NCBI GenBank assembly: GCA_002478885.1
Contig: DLKC01000001.1
Coordinates: 1 to 64,000, forward strand
Length of the DNA: 64,000 nucleotides
Reading direction: 5' to 3'
Source of the DNA: Chitinophagaceae bacterium UBA7600
Lineage (GTDB): Bacteria; Bacteroidota; Bacteroidia; Chitinophagales; Chitinophagaceae
This document shows positions 42,160-52,317 of the stretch, piece by piece (within the stretch, counting starts at the first letter, position 1; the number at the start of each line of letters is the position of its first letter). The translations under genes were made by a program, and so were the position numbers. The notes under the pieces are model-generated. The model was not told where the DNA came from. It ran no database searches and saw only the letters and a program-made list of their open reading frames with translations.

Positions 42160-45100
42160 ATGAGAAAAGTGCCGGTGCTTATATTGCTGTTGGTTTTTTG
42201 TCTTTTCAATAACAGGCTTTATGCCCAAGCCTGTTATGTTAGCATCACCAATACGAATACAGTACTTAATTGCGTAGATACAAGCATAACCCTAATTACA
42301 GCTACAAAAAATACTTCAGCACCTGTAAAATACAGCTGGTACAAAAACGGAGACTTTACCAGTGTTATTGGTAGCCTCTCAACCCTGGACGTCACTGAGC
42401 CTGGCAATTACACGGTAGTAATAAAAGATGCGACGAATTGTACCAGTACATCCTCCATCACGATTACGCAGGATGTATCAAAACCATCTGTGGGTATAAT
42501 CAATAATACCGGAACATCTGTATTGACCTGTTCAATTCAGGTGATCAATGTTACTGCAACCGGAGGTGTTTCTTATTTATGGTCAAATGGGGCTACAACT
42601 GCTGCAAACAGTTTTTCGTCACCCGGCACTTATACGGTAACTGCGAAAGGAATGAATGGCTGCAGCAATACAGCCAATCTTCCCATAACACAAGACACCC
42701 TAAAACCCGTTGCTTCAATTACGAATAATAGTGGATCCTCCGTATTAACCTGTTCAATTCCTTTGATCAATGTTACAGCAACCGGCGGCTCAACTTATTT
42801 ATGGTCCACTGGAACGACAACAGCGGCAAACAGTTTTTCATCACCAGGTGATTATACTGTGACGGTGACAGGAGCAAATGGATGCAGCAGCGAAGCAGGT
42901 ATATCAATTACACAAAATATAGGTAAGCCTGTGGCTGGTATAACAAATAATACAGGAACAACCATTTTAACTTGCACCACCACATCAATAAATGTTACAG
43001 CAACCGGAGGTATATCCTACTCATGGTCAAATGGCATAAAAACAGCAAAAAACAGCTTCTCATTACCAGGCATTTACATTGTTACAGCCACGGGCATAAA
43101 CGGATGTACAGACACCGCCAGCACTTTAATTAAACAGGATATCACAAAGCCTGTTGCAGGTATAATCAACAATACAGGAACTACTATTTTAACCTGTACA
43201 ATTCCATCTGTTAGTGTTACAGCAACAGGAGGTTCAACTTATTCCTGGTTAGATGGGGCAACAACTGCAGCTAATAGTTTTTCTTCACCTGGTACATATA
43301 CCGTAACTGTGACAGGAACAAATGGTTGTTCGAATTCAACAGGCATTACCATAACACAAGACACTTCAAAACCACTTGCTGTTATAACAAACAATACCGG
43401 AACAACTGTTTTAAACTGTACGACCACCTCAATAAATGTGACAGCCAGTGGAGGTTTGTCTTATGAATGGTCGAACGGTGCAAAAACGGCCACCACCAGT
43501 TTTGCTGCTCCAAGCATATACAGTGTAACGGTAACAGGAACAACAGGCTGCGTCAGTAAGGCAAACGTTGCGATTACACAAGATATCACAAAGCCTGCAG
43601 TTATTATCATAAACAATACGGGCACTGATGTTTTGACGTGCAATACTTCGTTGATAAATGTGACGGCATCTGGCGGCAATTCTTATCTATGGAATGGTGG
43701 AACTGCAGCTACAAGCGCGACAAATAGCTTTTCATCACCGGGTACTTATACGGTAACGGTAACCGGAGCAAACGGATGTTCCGCAAAGGACAGTATCAGC
43801 ATCATGCAAAATACAATTCTGCCCGGTCCGGCCGCTGGAATTGGAAATTCAAGATGCGGACCAGGAACAGTTAATATTTCTGCTACAGTGGGAGCAGATG
43901 AGACAACCGATTGGTATGCGATTGCAACGGGTGGTGTGCCTCTCAATGGTGGGATTGGCACTTTGAGTTTTACCACACCCAGTCTGTCTGCCACAACCAT
44001 CTTTTATGCGCAGGCCAGGAATAAAAATACCGGTTGTGTTTCATCAACAAGAACACCTGTTACAGCCGTTGTAAATACATCCCCGGACATTATCACGCAG
44101 CCTTCAACGATCCTCCGGACTATTTGCCTGAATGAAACGGCAGACCCAATTTCGGTTGTTGCCTCAGGCACCGGATTGACCTACCAGTGGTATGTAAATA
44201 CTACTGCAAGCAATGTTGGAGGGATTAAAATAGAGGGAGCGGCCAGCAATTCATATACTCCATTAACTGAAGTCGCAGGTACCAGGTTTTATTATTGCAT
44301 TGTATCGGGGAGCTGTGCTCCACCGGCAGTAAGTGCTGTCTCAGGGGCAATAAACGTTGCAGCACCTCCTGTGGGAATAATCTTCAGCGATAAGCAAACG
44401 GTTTGTCTTAATGAACCTGCAACTATAACCTTTACCGGAACAGTCGGAAAAGACCCTTTCACTTTCTTTTATGCAATAAATAACGGCCCTCTTCAAAGTA
44501 TTACGACCATTGACGGGTCAACTGCAAAAATATCCGCGCAGACAGGCCTGACAGGAAATTTAAGCTATCAACTAATCGCGGTAGTTGACGGTAATGGATG
44601 TAGCAATGATCAAAAAGCTACAGCCACTATTGCTGTATTATCAGGCCCTGTGCTGACCAGCAGCAAGAATTTCAGTGTTTGCGATGGGGCGCCGTTTGCC
44701 TATACAGCTAAAAGCTCTGCAAATGAAACAAATTTCAGATGGGACAGGGCAGTTGTGGAAGGAATAACTAATGGAGCTGCAAGCGCAACAGATTCCGTAA
44801 TTAGTGAAACGCTGCACAACATCACATCGCAGCCAATTGTCGTGAAATATGTTTTTCAGCTATTTACAGGAAGCGGGGGGTGTACGACAATAGATACAGT
44901 GCGAGTTGTTGTAAATCCTACTCCGCAGACAGAACTGCATAATGATACCATATTTTGTAATGGTGCTTTGGTAGACAAGGGAATAAGTTTTAACAGTCAG
45001 TCTCCTAATCCTTCATTTACCTGGACCTGTAGCCGGACGGTTGGATTTGGGCTTACGGGTGGAGGCAATATACCTGTTTTTAATGCGACAAATACAGGAG

Positions 45101-47157
45101 ATAGTTCTATAAGCGCTGTGGTGAACGTTCAGATTACAGCAAGCATCGATCATTGCCCAGGTCCTGAAACTTCATTTATAATCAGGGTGCTCCCTACTCC
45201 TGTGCTCACTAGCGAAAGAACCCGGAATACATGTGATAATTCCGTATTTAATTATACAGCAACAAGTTCTGCAGATCCGGAGACGGCCTATACATGGGAA
45301 CGCGCTGAAGTTGCCGGGATCGACAATCCGGCAGGTAGCGGAACGAATTCTGTAATAGACGAAATACTTCACAACACTACTGATCAGCCTATTGTAGTAA
45401 AGTATGTTTTTAATTTGTCAACAGGACTGGGTTGCGGAACCAGAGATACTGTATCCGTTACCGTAAACCCTACACCGAAAATTGACTTAATAAGAGATAC
45501 CGCCTTTTGCGCAGGCGTTTCTGTGAATGGTATAAATTTTAGCAGTAGCACTGAGGGTGCATCCTTTGGATGGAAGTCAAAGGTGGACTTTGGATTAGGT
45601 ACTGACAGCACCGCTGGCAATATTGGATCTTTCGTAGCACGCAATGAAGGAACGGATCTTATAGATTCGAAGGTTACAGTGTATATTTCTGCCAACACTT
45701 GCAAAGGACCAAACACGACCTTCACCATAAGAGTTTTTCCCGAGGCCAGCTTAGCCGGCAGCAATAAGCAAAATGTTTGTGATAGTGCACTTTTCAAATA
45801 CGCGGCGTCCAGCTCTGTAACAGGAGTAAGTTTTGCCTGGAACCGTGATGCTGTGTCAGGTATAAGTAATCCGCCCAGATCAAACGTGCCGGGAAACAAC
45901 ATTTCGGAATATCTTAATAACACTTCCACTCAGCCTAAGACAGTGAAATACGTTTTTACTTTAACCCAAAGTGGTTGTATTAATAAAGATTCAATCCAGG
46001 TAAAAGTTAATCCTACAGCAACTGCCAACCCAATTGATGATTTTGTCTACTGCAACCAGGATAATGCTAAAGGCATATTCTTTAGCAGTAGTTCGCCCGA
46101 TTCCGCTTTCAGATGGACCTGCAACCCGGCTGTTGGTTTTGGAACTGCAGCCGACGGAAGTATTAACGCATTCCCGGCCAGCAATACCGGTACGGTTCCG
46201 GTCCATGCATTGGTAACAGTCTTCGCAAGTTCCGCCAAATGCCCTGGTGATAGCAGTTTATTTACAATAACAGTTAACCCATCTGCTGCACCTCCGAATT
46301 TCACTTCAAAGGTTGCTGATTACCAAACCCTGGTTTTATGCAATGGCTCCGAGAATATCAGTTTCCATGTGGACGATACCGTTGCCGGAACTGATTATCG
46401 CTGGACATCACTAACAACAAGCAGGGACAGCATTTACATAAAGGATTCAAATGATGCGAATACAGTCGTCTCATTTTTGAAACCGGGGAGCTACCTCATT
46501 AATGCTCAAGCAATCAATACGGCAAATGGAGGATGTTCCGTATCTGTATCGCAGCAGGTGAGAGTGGAATCAACTGAAGGAATCACAGAAAGAAAAATCT
46601 TTAAAAAGCAACCGGGCAATTTGCTTATTTATCCTGACAATACACTTGAAAGCTACCAATGGGGCTATGATTCGGTAATAGCAATCACGCCGGATTCATC
46701 TTTCAGTGCGCCACATGAAATTCCAGGCCAGGTGTATCAGTTCTTTACTCCGGATAAAGAATACATTAATGCCGATGGTTCTTTGAACGAGACCACTTAT
46801 TTATACTGGGTTTCACTTCAAAGTGGAAATTGCTTTAGCAAGGTTTATTACAACGGACCTTATGTAAGTGATAAACTGGTAACAGTGCCGATCACCACAG
46901 CACCAAAGTTGCAGGTAACGCCTAATCCAAATAATGGCGTTTTCGAAATTACGCTGAGTGGCAATATCTATGGTAGCATTAAGGCTAAGATCTATAATTC
47001 TGTGGGGCAGATAGTGTACCTGAAGAGTTTTGATAAATTCACCCAGTCGGTGAATGAAAAATTTGTAACAGGCAACCTGGCAGCCGGACTATATTTTATT
47101 GAATTGTACAGCAGCGATCTTAAAAAAATCTCTTCACGTTTCTTAATCCAGCATTAA
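42160..47157 (+). CDS. giant T9SS-exported repeat protein, 1665 aa
   Basis: A signal peptide (about 1-23, ending RLYAQ) precedes seven Ig-like units of about 74 residues. Six of them are highly alike, with core TSINVTATGG, YxWSNG, TAANSFSSPGTYTVTVTG and NGC. The middle (about 560-840) has other Ig/PKD-like domains, then come three pairs of about 200 residues related to PKD-like domains (VCDGAPFAYTAKSS, VVVNPTPQTELHNDTIFCNG). The end is a type-A T9SS sorting domain (VTPNPNNGVFEITLSGNIYG, LAAGLYFIELY). It should be a long adhesin-like surface protein. Paired cysteines recur in each repeat. It starts 4 bp after the STAND gene and ends 12 bp before the outer-membrane protein gene, so it belongs to that operon. 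Confidence 0.87.
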   Translation: MRKVPVLILLLVFCLFNNRLYAQACYVSITNTNTVLNCVDTSITLITATKNTSAPVKYSWYKNGDFTSVIGSLSTLDVTEPGNYTVVIKDATNCTSTSSITITQDVSKPSVGIINNTGTSVLTCSIQVINVTATGGVSYLWSNGATTAANSFSSPGTYTVTAKGMNGCSNTANLPITQDTLKPVASITNNSGSSVLTCSIPLINVTATGGSTYLWSTGTTTAANSFSSPGDYTVTVTGANGCSSEAGISITQNIGKPVAGITNNTGTTILTCTTTSINVTATGGISYSWSNGIKTAKNSFSLPGIYIVTATGINGCTDTASTLIKQDITKPVAGIINNTGTTILTCTIPSVSVTATGGSTYSWLDGATTAANSFSSPGTYTVTVTGTNGCSNSTGITITQDTSKPLAVITNNTGTTVLNCTTTSINVTASGGLSYEWSNGAKTATTSFAAPSIYSVTVTGTTGCVSKANVAITQDITKPAVIIINNTGTDVLTCNTSLINVTASGGNSYLWNGGTAATSATNSFSSPGTYTVTVTGANGCSAKDSISIMQNTILPGPAAGIGNSRCGPGTVNISATVGADETTDWYAIATGGVPLNGGIGTLSFTTPSLSATTIFYAQARNKNTGCVSSTRTPVTAVVNTSPDIITQPSTILRTICLNETADPISVVASGTGLTYQWYVNTTASNVGGIKIEGAASNSYTPLTEVAGTRFYYCIVSGSCAPPAVSAVSGAINVAAPPVGIIFSDKQTVCLNEPATITFTGTVGKDPFTFFYAINNGPLQSITTIDGSTAKISAQTGLTGNLSYQLIAVVDGNGCSNDQKATATIAVLSGPVLTSSKNFSVCDGAPFAYTAKSSANETNFRWDRAVVEGITNGAASATDSVISETLHNITSQPIVVKYVFQLFTGSGGCTTIDTVRVVVNPTPQTELHNDTIFCNGALVDKGISFNSQSPNPSFTWTCSRTVGFGLTGGGNIPVFNATNTGDSSISAVVNVQITASIDHCPGPETSFIIRVLPTPVLTSERTRNTCDNSVFNYTATSSADPETAYTWERAEVAGIDNPAGSGTNSVIDEILHNTTDQPIVVKYVFNLSTGLGCGTRDTVSVTVNPTPKIDLIRDTAFCAGVSVNGINFSSSTEGASFGWKSKVDFGLGTDSTAGNIGSFVARNEGTDLIDSKVTVYISANTCKGPNTTFTIRVFPEASLAGSNKQNVCDSALFKYAASSSVTGVSFAWNRDAVSGISNPPRSNVPGNNISEYLNNTSTQPKTVKYVFTLTQSGCINKDSIQVKVNPTATANPIDDFVYCNQDNAKGIFFSSSSPDSAFRWTCNPAVGFGTAADGSINAFPASNTGTVPVHALVTVFASSAKCPGDSSLFTITVNPSAAPPNFTSKVADYQTLVLCNGSENISFHVDDTVAGTDYRWTSLTTSRDSIYIKDSNDANTVVSFLKPGSYLINAQAINTANGGCSVSVSQQVRVESTEGITERKIFKKQPGNLLIYPDNTLESYQWGYDSVIAITPDSSFSAPHEIPGQVYQFFTPDKEYINADGSLNETTYLYWVSLQSGNCFSKVYYNGPYVSDKLVTVPITTAPKLQVTPNPNNGVFEITLSGNIYGSIKAKIYNSVGQIVYLKSFDKFTQSVNEKFVTGNLAAGLYFIELYSSDLKKISSRFLIQH
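42472..43809 (+). repeat. six tandem coding repeats, 222-bp period
   Basis: Unit starts fall at 42472, 42694, 42916, 43138, 43360 and 43582, exactly 222 bp (74 codons) apart. The sixth unit is 228 bp because of a two-codon insertion. Each begins with a codon set for D/N-x-x-KP and ends with ITQ-like residues. The constant length and high similarity point to recent expansion or ongoing homogenisation by recombination. Confidence 0.9.
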
Positions 47158-47169
47158 AGTAATTAGGGT

Positions 47170-49044
47170 ATGAGATATACTATTGTGTTATTGGTTATTC
47201 TGTTTCCTCTGCTGGCAGATGCCCAGGCAACCCCTGATAAGGAAACTGTATACAGGGATTCACTTTTAAGAGACGCCTGGAATAATTTAAGAGAAACCTG
47301 GAACCTCGGTATTGACAATGCAAGCGGCACGGTAGACCTGAGAGCCTATAATAAATTTAAAAGCCTTTTCGACTCATCGGCCACAATCGATGATGAGTTC
47401 AACGCTCATTTCCGGTACGCCTTTGGTACGAAAGCAAAAAGCAAGGTTAATTATCAGGTCAAAGGATATTATGAAATCGATACTGCTCCAAAACCTTACG
47501 ATGTATATGCGCATGATGTTGCGTTAGAGCTAAGAAAACTAACAATTAACTTCGTTTCAATTATCGATGCCGGTAAGTTTTACGACGATTCAAATAAAGT
47601 AATCATTACGGTAATGAGAACAAGTACTGCTGAAAAAACAAGGCAGTTCGTTGTAGATACCGCAAAATATGCATCCGCTGTTTTTGAAAGCCGAAAAATC
47701 GATTTTAAAACCAATAAGGCCGATTCCATGAGGAATTTGTTAACGGCAAAAATTGTAAAAACTGCAGACTCGGCCGTCTACCGGTTTACTTCTGCAGATA
47801 CATTACGCATCATAATGTTCTATGATGAATCCGTAGTGGATGGCGATATTGTCAGAACTTATAAAATACACCGCATCGAGCGAATGAATAATTCAATTGT
47901 TTGCAACAATGATTTCGATGGCGACGGTATATTGGATTCAGAAGAAATAAATGGGGAAGCGTCAAAAGTCCCTGGCGACTTTAGTGCACAGGGCTTGCCC
48001 GATTACGACCTCGACCATGTAGCTGATGAAAGCGATGATTGCCCGGATATCTTCGGCGATGCAATCAATCATGGATGCCCGGCAGTTGCATATTTCCCGA
48101 AAAACTTTCAGTGGGATGCATTTGCAGGAGTTAGCCTTAATAAAGCGAATATTAACCTGCCCGAACTCAATCAACTAGGCTATGTAGATGAATCTGGCAA
48201 CGATGCAATCGATGTGTTGCAATCAAAAAAAGGCGTTTTGAAAAACCCAGGAAATACAACCGGCATAAATGCAGGTGCCAATTTTTCTTATTTCTTTGGT
48301 AAAACTAGAAGAAGAAGCGGTATCTCCATTGGGCTGTCTTATTCAGGATTTAAGGCTTACTACGAATTAACCAGCCCTATCGTGTACACATTTAAATCTT
48401 TTGATGGAACAGATTATTACAGGAGGCAAATTACCATCGACAGCTTAAATGAGGCAATTACTTACAGCGTTTTCAACCTCCCCATAATGTTCACTTATCG
48501 CATGCATTTTGACGACCAAAACAGGTCACTACTCAATATTAAATTTGGGCCATCGCTTATGTTGTTCAGCACAAAATCTGATTATAACGCGCACATCAGT
48601 TTTGGTGGCCTCTATCAAACCGACGGTGAAAACGTTGTTTATACTGATCTCTTTGAGAACGGGTCTACTTATAATTTTTTTATTACAGCCGACAGCATCA
48701 ATGCGCAAAATCCCAACCCCGGTGCCAACGAAGTGTTCAATAAACTAAAACAAAACTCTGCCAGCTACGATTTTGCGGACAATAAACCTTATACCGGGAA
48801 ACAAAAAAATTCGTTGCGCGCAACGGTAGCTTTTAACCTTGATATTAACCTTCAAAAACAAATCGGTAAAAATTGGGGTTTACAATTTGGCGCACACTTT
48901 ATGTACGCTGCTCTGCCTGAAAAAAAAGAAAAATATAAACCCATCGATAAAACTACCGACCAGTTTAATTCCATTTATAACAGTACTGCAAAAACCAACT
49001 ATAGCGCCTACGGATTGAATCTTGGTTTTGTGTATAATTTCTGA
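47170..49044 (+). CDS. outer-membrane beta-barrel protein with TSP3 calcium repeats
   Basis: The 624-aa protein has a signal peptide (about 1-20, ending ADAQA). Residues 30-245 form an N-terminal domain I cannot name. Residues 248-300 contain thrombospondin type-3-like calcium motifs, NDFDGDGILDSEE and DYDLDHVADESDDCPD. The C-terminal 300 residues alternate in barrel fashion, with strands such as GINAGANFSYFFG, GISIGLSYSGFKAYYEL and the last YGLNLGFVYNF, ending in the phenylalanine typical of outer-membrane proteins. No OmpA peptidoglycan-binding domain follows the TSP3 part, unlike many related proteins. It is the last gene of the TIR/STAND operon (12-bp gap) and could anchor or export the giant repeat protein. 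Confidence 0.8.
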   Translation: MRYTIVLLVILFPLLADAQATPDKETVYRDSLLRDAWNNLRETWNLGIDNASGTVDLRAYNKFKSLFDSSATIDDEFNAHFRYAFGTKAKSKVNYQVKGYYEIDTAPKPYDVYAHDVALELRKLTINFVSIIDAGKFYDDSNKVIITVMRTSTAEKTRQFVVDTAKYASAVFESRKIDFKTNKADSMRNLLTAKIVKTADSAVYRFTSADTLRIIMFYDESVVDGDIVRTYKIHRIERMNNSIVCNNDFDGDGILDSEEINGEASKVPGDFSAQGLPDYDLDHVADESDDCPDIFGDAINHGCPAVAYFPKNFQWDAFAGVSLNKANINLPELNQLGYVDESGNDAIDVLQSKKGVLKNPGNTTGINAGANFSYFFGKTRRRSGISIGLSYSGFKAYYELTSPIVYTFKSFDGTDYYRRQITIDSLNEAITYSVFNLPIMFTYRMHFDDQNRSLLNIKFGPSLMLFSTKSDYNAHISFGGLYQTDGENVVYTDLFENGSTYNFFITADSINAQNPNPGANEVFNKLKQNSASYDFADNKPYTGKQKNSLRATVAFNLDINLQKQIGKNWGLQFGAHFMYAALPEKKEKYKPIDKTTDQFNSIYNSTAKTNYSAYGLNLGFVYNF

Positions 49045-49057
49045 TGCAATTTTCTTT

Positions 49058-49378
49058 GTTCCGGGCTCAATATCTTTTCCAGGCTTCCGTTGCGTCGCAC
49101 TCTTGTGCTATAGCAACGCTGTGCAGCAAGGTTGCCATGGCAAAATAATATAATCAGTGCACTTCTAAAATTTATTGCCGCTTTTCTTTTTGCCGCTCAA
49201 AATTGCCTGCCGAATATCTGCTTCAGCGTTCTTTTATCCACATCACCTGCTTATGCGAAAAAGAAATCGGGAAAAGTGGATGACAAATTTAAATTTGCAG
49301 CGAACCGCCGCGCATTTTTTTGAACGCACAAGTGTGCGACGCAAGGGACGATGCCATTTGCACAAATGCCGGGCTCAT
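49058..49378 (+). repeat. palindromic repeat with unusually long centre
   Basis: TTCCGGGCT, left core TTGCGTCGCACTCTTGTGC (49090-49108) and right core GCACAAGTGTGCGACGCAA (49326-49344), then GATGCC and ATGCCGGGCT. Both cores are of one allele. The centre is 217 bp instead of 50-105. It contains an open frame (49132-49323) with a leader-like start that I do not accept as a gene. The element fills nearly all of the 371-bp gap before parE. Confidence 0.85.
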
Positions 49379-49415
49379 AAAAGAAATGAACGCATAATAG
49401 GATCAACAAACAAAC

Positions 49416-51302
49416 ATGGCAGAAACAAAAGACCTTTTTAATTACGACGATTCGAGCATAAAAAGTCTTGACTGGAGAGAACATATTCGCCTGAGGCCGG
49501 GCATGTATATCGGGAAACTTGGCGATGGTTCCGCGCCCGACGACGGTATTTATGTGCTGATAAAGGAAGTGGTCGACAACTGCATTGATGAGCACATGAT
49601 GGGCTACGGCAAACAAATTGAAATAACCATAGATGCAAGAACCGTTACCATACGCGACTATGGCCGCGGAATTCCATTGGGCAAGGTGGTTGATGTGGTG
49701 AGTAAGATAAATACCGGTGCGAAGTACGACAGCAAAGCGTTTCAAAAGAGCGTTGGTTTGAATGGTGTTGGTACCAAAGCGGTAAATGCGTTAAGCAGTT
49801 ATTTTAAGGTGGAGAGCTTTCGCGAAGGGCGGGTAAAGGCAGTGGAATTTGAAAAAGGCGTTTTAATAAAAGAACATAAAGAAGCAGGCTCAACTGAAAG
49901 CAACGGAACTTTCGTAACTTTTATTCCTGACGATACCGTGTTCCGCAATTTTCATTTCATACATGAATACCTCGACAACCTGTTATGGAATTACTGCTAC
50001 CTGAATGCGGGTTTGGTCATTACGTTTAACAACAGGCGCTATGTAAGCCGCAATGGTTTGCTCGACCTTTTGAAGCGCAAGGCCAATGAAGATGAACTGC
50101 GTTACCCGGTCATTCATCTGAAAGGGGAGGACATCGAAGTAGCTCTTTCACACAACAATGACTACGGAGAAGATATTTTTTCGTTTGTCAACGGGCAGTA
50201 CACGACGCAAGGTGGCACACATCAGCAGGCATTCAGGGAAGGCTTTGTAAAAACGGTTCGCGAGTTTTATAAAAAAGATTACGACGCGGCAGATATTCGC
50301 CAGAGCATTGTTGCCGCCGTTGCCGTGCGTGTGCAGGAACCCGTGTTTGAAAGCCAGACCAAAACAAAGTTGGGCTCGCAGGCCGTGAGTGAAGGCGGTG
50401 AGAGTATGAAAAACTTTGTAGGTAACTTCCTGGCAAAAGAGCTGGATAATTTTCTGCATCGTAATCCATCAGTCGCGGATGCATTAAAGAAAAGAATTGA
50501 ACAGAGTGAAAAAGAAAGAAAAGAATTAAGCGGCATTCGCAAACTCGCCAACGAGCGTGCAAAGAAGGCCAACCTGCACAATAAAAAATTACGGGATTGC
50601 CGTGTGCACTATAACGATGAGCCCCCTTCAAAAAATAAGGAGGCGTTTATCGAGTACCAGAACAAGGCAACCATTTTTATTACCGAGGGCGACAGTGCGA
50701 GTGGAAGTATTACCAAGTCGCGCAATGTTGAAACGCAGGCTGTATTTAGCTTGCGGGGCAAACCGCTCAATTGTTTTGGCCTCACTAAAAAAGTAGTGTA
50801 CGAAAATGAAGAGTTCAATTTGCTGCAGCACGCTCTGAATATTGAAGACGGTCTCGAAGGGCTTCGATACAATAATGTGGTGATTGCCACAGATGCCGAC
50901 GTTGATGGTATGCACATTCGGTTGTTGCTGATGACTTTCTTTTTGCAGTTCTTTCCCGACCTTGTAAAACAGGGCCACGTGTTTATTCTCGACACGCCTT
51001 TGTTCCGGGTACGCAATAAGCAGGAAACGATTTATTGTTATGATGAAGCCGAAAAACAAGCCGCGCTTAAAAAGCTTGGCGGCAAGCCGGAGATTACAAG
51101 ATTTAAAGGGCTTGGTGAAATTTCGCCGGAAGAGTTCGGCCGCTTCATCGGCGACGATATGCGTGTGCAGCCGGTGATACTCGAGCAAGGCGATCATATT
51201 CAGAACCTGCTTGAATATTTTATGGGTAAAAACACCATGGAGCGCCAGGAATTTATTATCGATAATTTAAGAGTGGAGATGGACCTTGTGGAAGAGGGGT
51301 AG
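49416..51302 (+). CDS. parE: DNA topoisomerase IV subunit B (ParE)
   Basis: The 628-aa protein has the GHKL ATPase domain with [17 protein letters not shown] and [14 protein letters not shown] (about residues 50-130), then the transducer domain. The TOPRIM domain has [11 protein letters not shown] near 424 and [15 protein letters not shown] near 490, and the protein ends in a short [14 protein letters not shown] segment. Together with ParC it forms the enzyme that separates linked daughter chromosomes. The shorter length and the partner parC at 54572 favour ParE over GyrB. Unusually, three unrelated genes separate it from parC. Confidence 0.92.
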   Translation: MAETKDLFNYDDSSIKSLDWREHIRLRPGMYIGKLGDGSAPDDGIYVLIKEVVDNCIDEHMMGYGKQIEITIDARTVTIRDYGRGIPLGKVVDVVSKINTGAKYDSKAFQKSVGLNGVGTKAVNALSSYFKVESFREGRVKAVEFEKGVLIKEHKEAGSTESNGTFVTFIPDDTVFRNFHFIHEYLDNLLWNYCYLNAGLVITFNNRRYVSRNGLLDLLKRKANEDELRYPVIHLKGEDIEVALSHNNDYGEDIFSFVNGQYTTQGGTHQQAFREGFVKTVREFYKKDYDAADIRQSIVAAVAVRVQEPVFESQTKTKLGSQAVSEGGESMKNFVGNFLAKELDNFLHRNPSVADALKKRIEQSEKERKELSGIRKLANERAKKANLHNKKLRDCRVHYNDEPPSKNKEAFIEYQNKATIFITEGDSASGSITKSRNVETQAVFSLRGKPLNCFGLTKKVVYENEEFNLLQHALNIEDGLEGLRYNNVVIATDADVDGMHIRLLLMTFFLQFFPDLVKQGHVFILDTPLFRVRNKQETIYCYDEAEKQAALKKLGGKPEITRFKGLGEISPEEFGRFIGDDMRVQPVILEQGDHIQNLLEYFMGKNTMERQEFIIDNLRVEMDLVEEG

Positions 51303-51313
51303 TAAATTTTTCT

Positions 51314-51363
51314 TGGCCGGCAGTATTGCTACTATAAAACATTGTTGCGTCGCACTCTTGCAA
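51314..51363 (+). repeat. palindromic repeat, left arm
   Basis: TTGGCCGGC begins 12 bp after parE. The core is TTGCGTCGCACTCTTGCAA (51345-51363). No clear right arm follows before 51445. Confidence 0.75.
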
Positions 51364-51444
51364 TGCAAATATTGAGCAAAAAAACAACAAATACAGATTT
51401 ACTAATATGCTAAAGCCTTTCTTTAAAAGGCACGAATAAATTCT

Positions 51445-52290
51445 ATGATACACATTGTTTTCCAGGATGCAGATATAAACGTTTTACAAAAGGCTTTTGA
51501 GCTGGATGAGTCAATGGCCGGTGAAATATTGCATGTGAAAGATGATTTCGCAGTCGGACCACTAGCATCTATTTATGAGACAGAAGGTTACCAGGCAAGA
51601 AGAGATTGGTGGAAACAGTTGCTGGAATTTTCTCCGTATGTTGAACAGCTCGATATTGTTGATGATAAACTTACTGTCCACAATTTAATAAAGAGACTTG
51701 ATGAAGATGCTTCCCCGCAGGTTTGGGTTTGGATGGGCCAGAACCAGCATGATGTATGCGGCTATTTCTGGCTCATTAGCCAGCTGAAAGATTACCAGGG
51801 AAGAATATTTGTTTTATACCTGAATAATCTTCCTTTCATTAACGAGAAAGGTGGCATTTTTTACCCCACAGTGCTGCACGAAATTCAGCCGAAAGAATTT
51901 TTAAAGGCAAAGAAATTGGCAAGGCCGATTACTACCAGCGAGTTTGAAGTTGATCCTGATGAATGGAAAAAGTTATGCAACGAGAACGCCATGGTGCGTT
52001 TACTGGAAGGCGGGAAGAAGATCATCAGCAAAGGAGTGGATCAATATGATAAAGACCTGCTGGCTGTAATAACTGCCGAGCCACAGAAATTGCAGAAGAT
52101 ACTTGGTAACGCTTTCAGCAAAATGAAAATAAAAACGGGTGATGTCTTTCTTGTATGGCGTTTGCGTGAAATGATCGCAGAAGGAAAATTAGAAGCCCAG
52201 GGAGAATGGGCGAGAGGCTGGAAAGAGATTGCCATAAAACTGGTAGCTGCTGCGCAACCGGCAGAATTGCCGGGCGAAACAATGGCCTAA
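51445..52290 (+). CDS. DUF1835/DUF3658 domain protein
   Basis: The 281-aa cytoplasmic protein starts MIHIVFQDADINVLQKAF, followed by VKDDFAVGPLASIY and ARRDWWKQLL, the pattern of the DUF1835 family. The second part (about 150-260) has LHEIQPKEFLKAKKLARPIT and a helical end with GDVFLVWRLREMIAEGKLEA, matching DUF3658. Neither domain has a known biochemical role. The cupin gene starts 27 bp downstream and both may be one transcript. The gene lies in the three-gene block between parE and parC. Confidence 0.82.
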   Translation: MIHIVFQDADINVLQKAFELDESMAGEILHVKDDFAVGPLASIYETEGYQARRDWWKQLLEFSPYVEQLDIVDDKLTVHNLIKRLDEDASPQVWVWMGQNQHDVCGYFWLISQLKDYQGRIFVLYLNNLPFINEKGGIFYPTVLHEIQPKEFLKAKKLARPITTSEFEVDPDEWKKLCNENAMVRLLEGGKKIISKGVDQYDKDLLAVITAEPQKLQKILGNAFSKMKIKTGDVFLVWRLREMIAEGKLEAQGEWARGWKEIAIKLVAAAQPAELPGETMA

Positions 52291-52317
52291 ATTGTTATCC
52301 AAATTCAAACTCGCAAC

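Noticed and set aside
42472..43809. CRISPR-like array
   Set aside because: The 222-bp periodicity is in frame within a long coding sequence and encodes Ig-like repeats; there are no spacers.
49132..49323. Plus-strand frame of 63 codons with a leader-like hydrophobic start
   Set aside because: It sits inside the centre of a palindromic element, has no recognisable mature part, and no other copy of the element carries it.
36644..49415. Integrated mobile element or prophage carrying the TIR/STAND cassette
   Set aside because: No integrase, transposase, tRNA target or flanking direct repeat is visible; the cassette is bounded only by the common palindromic repeats.
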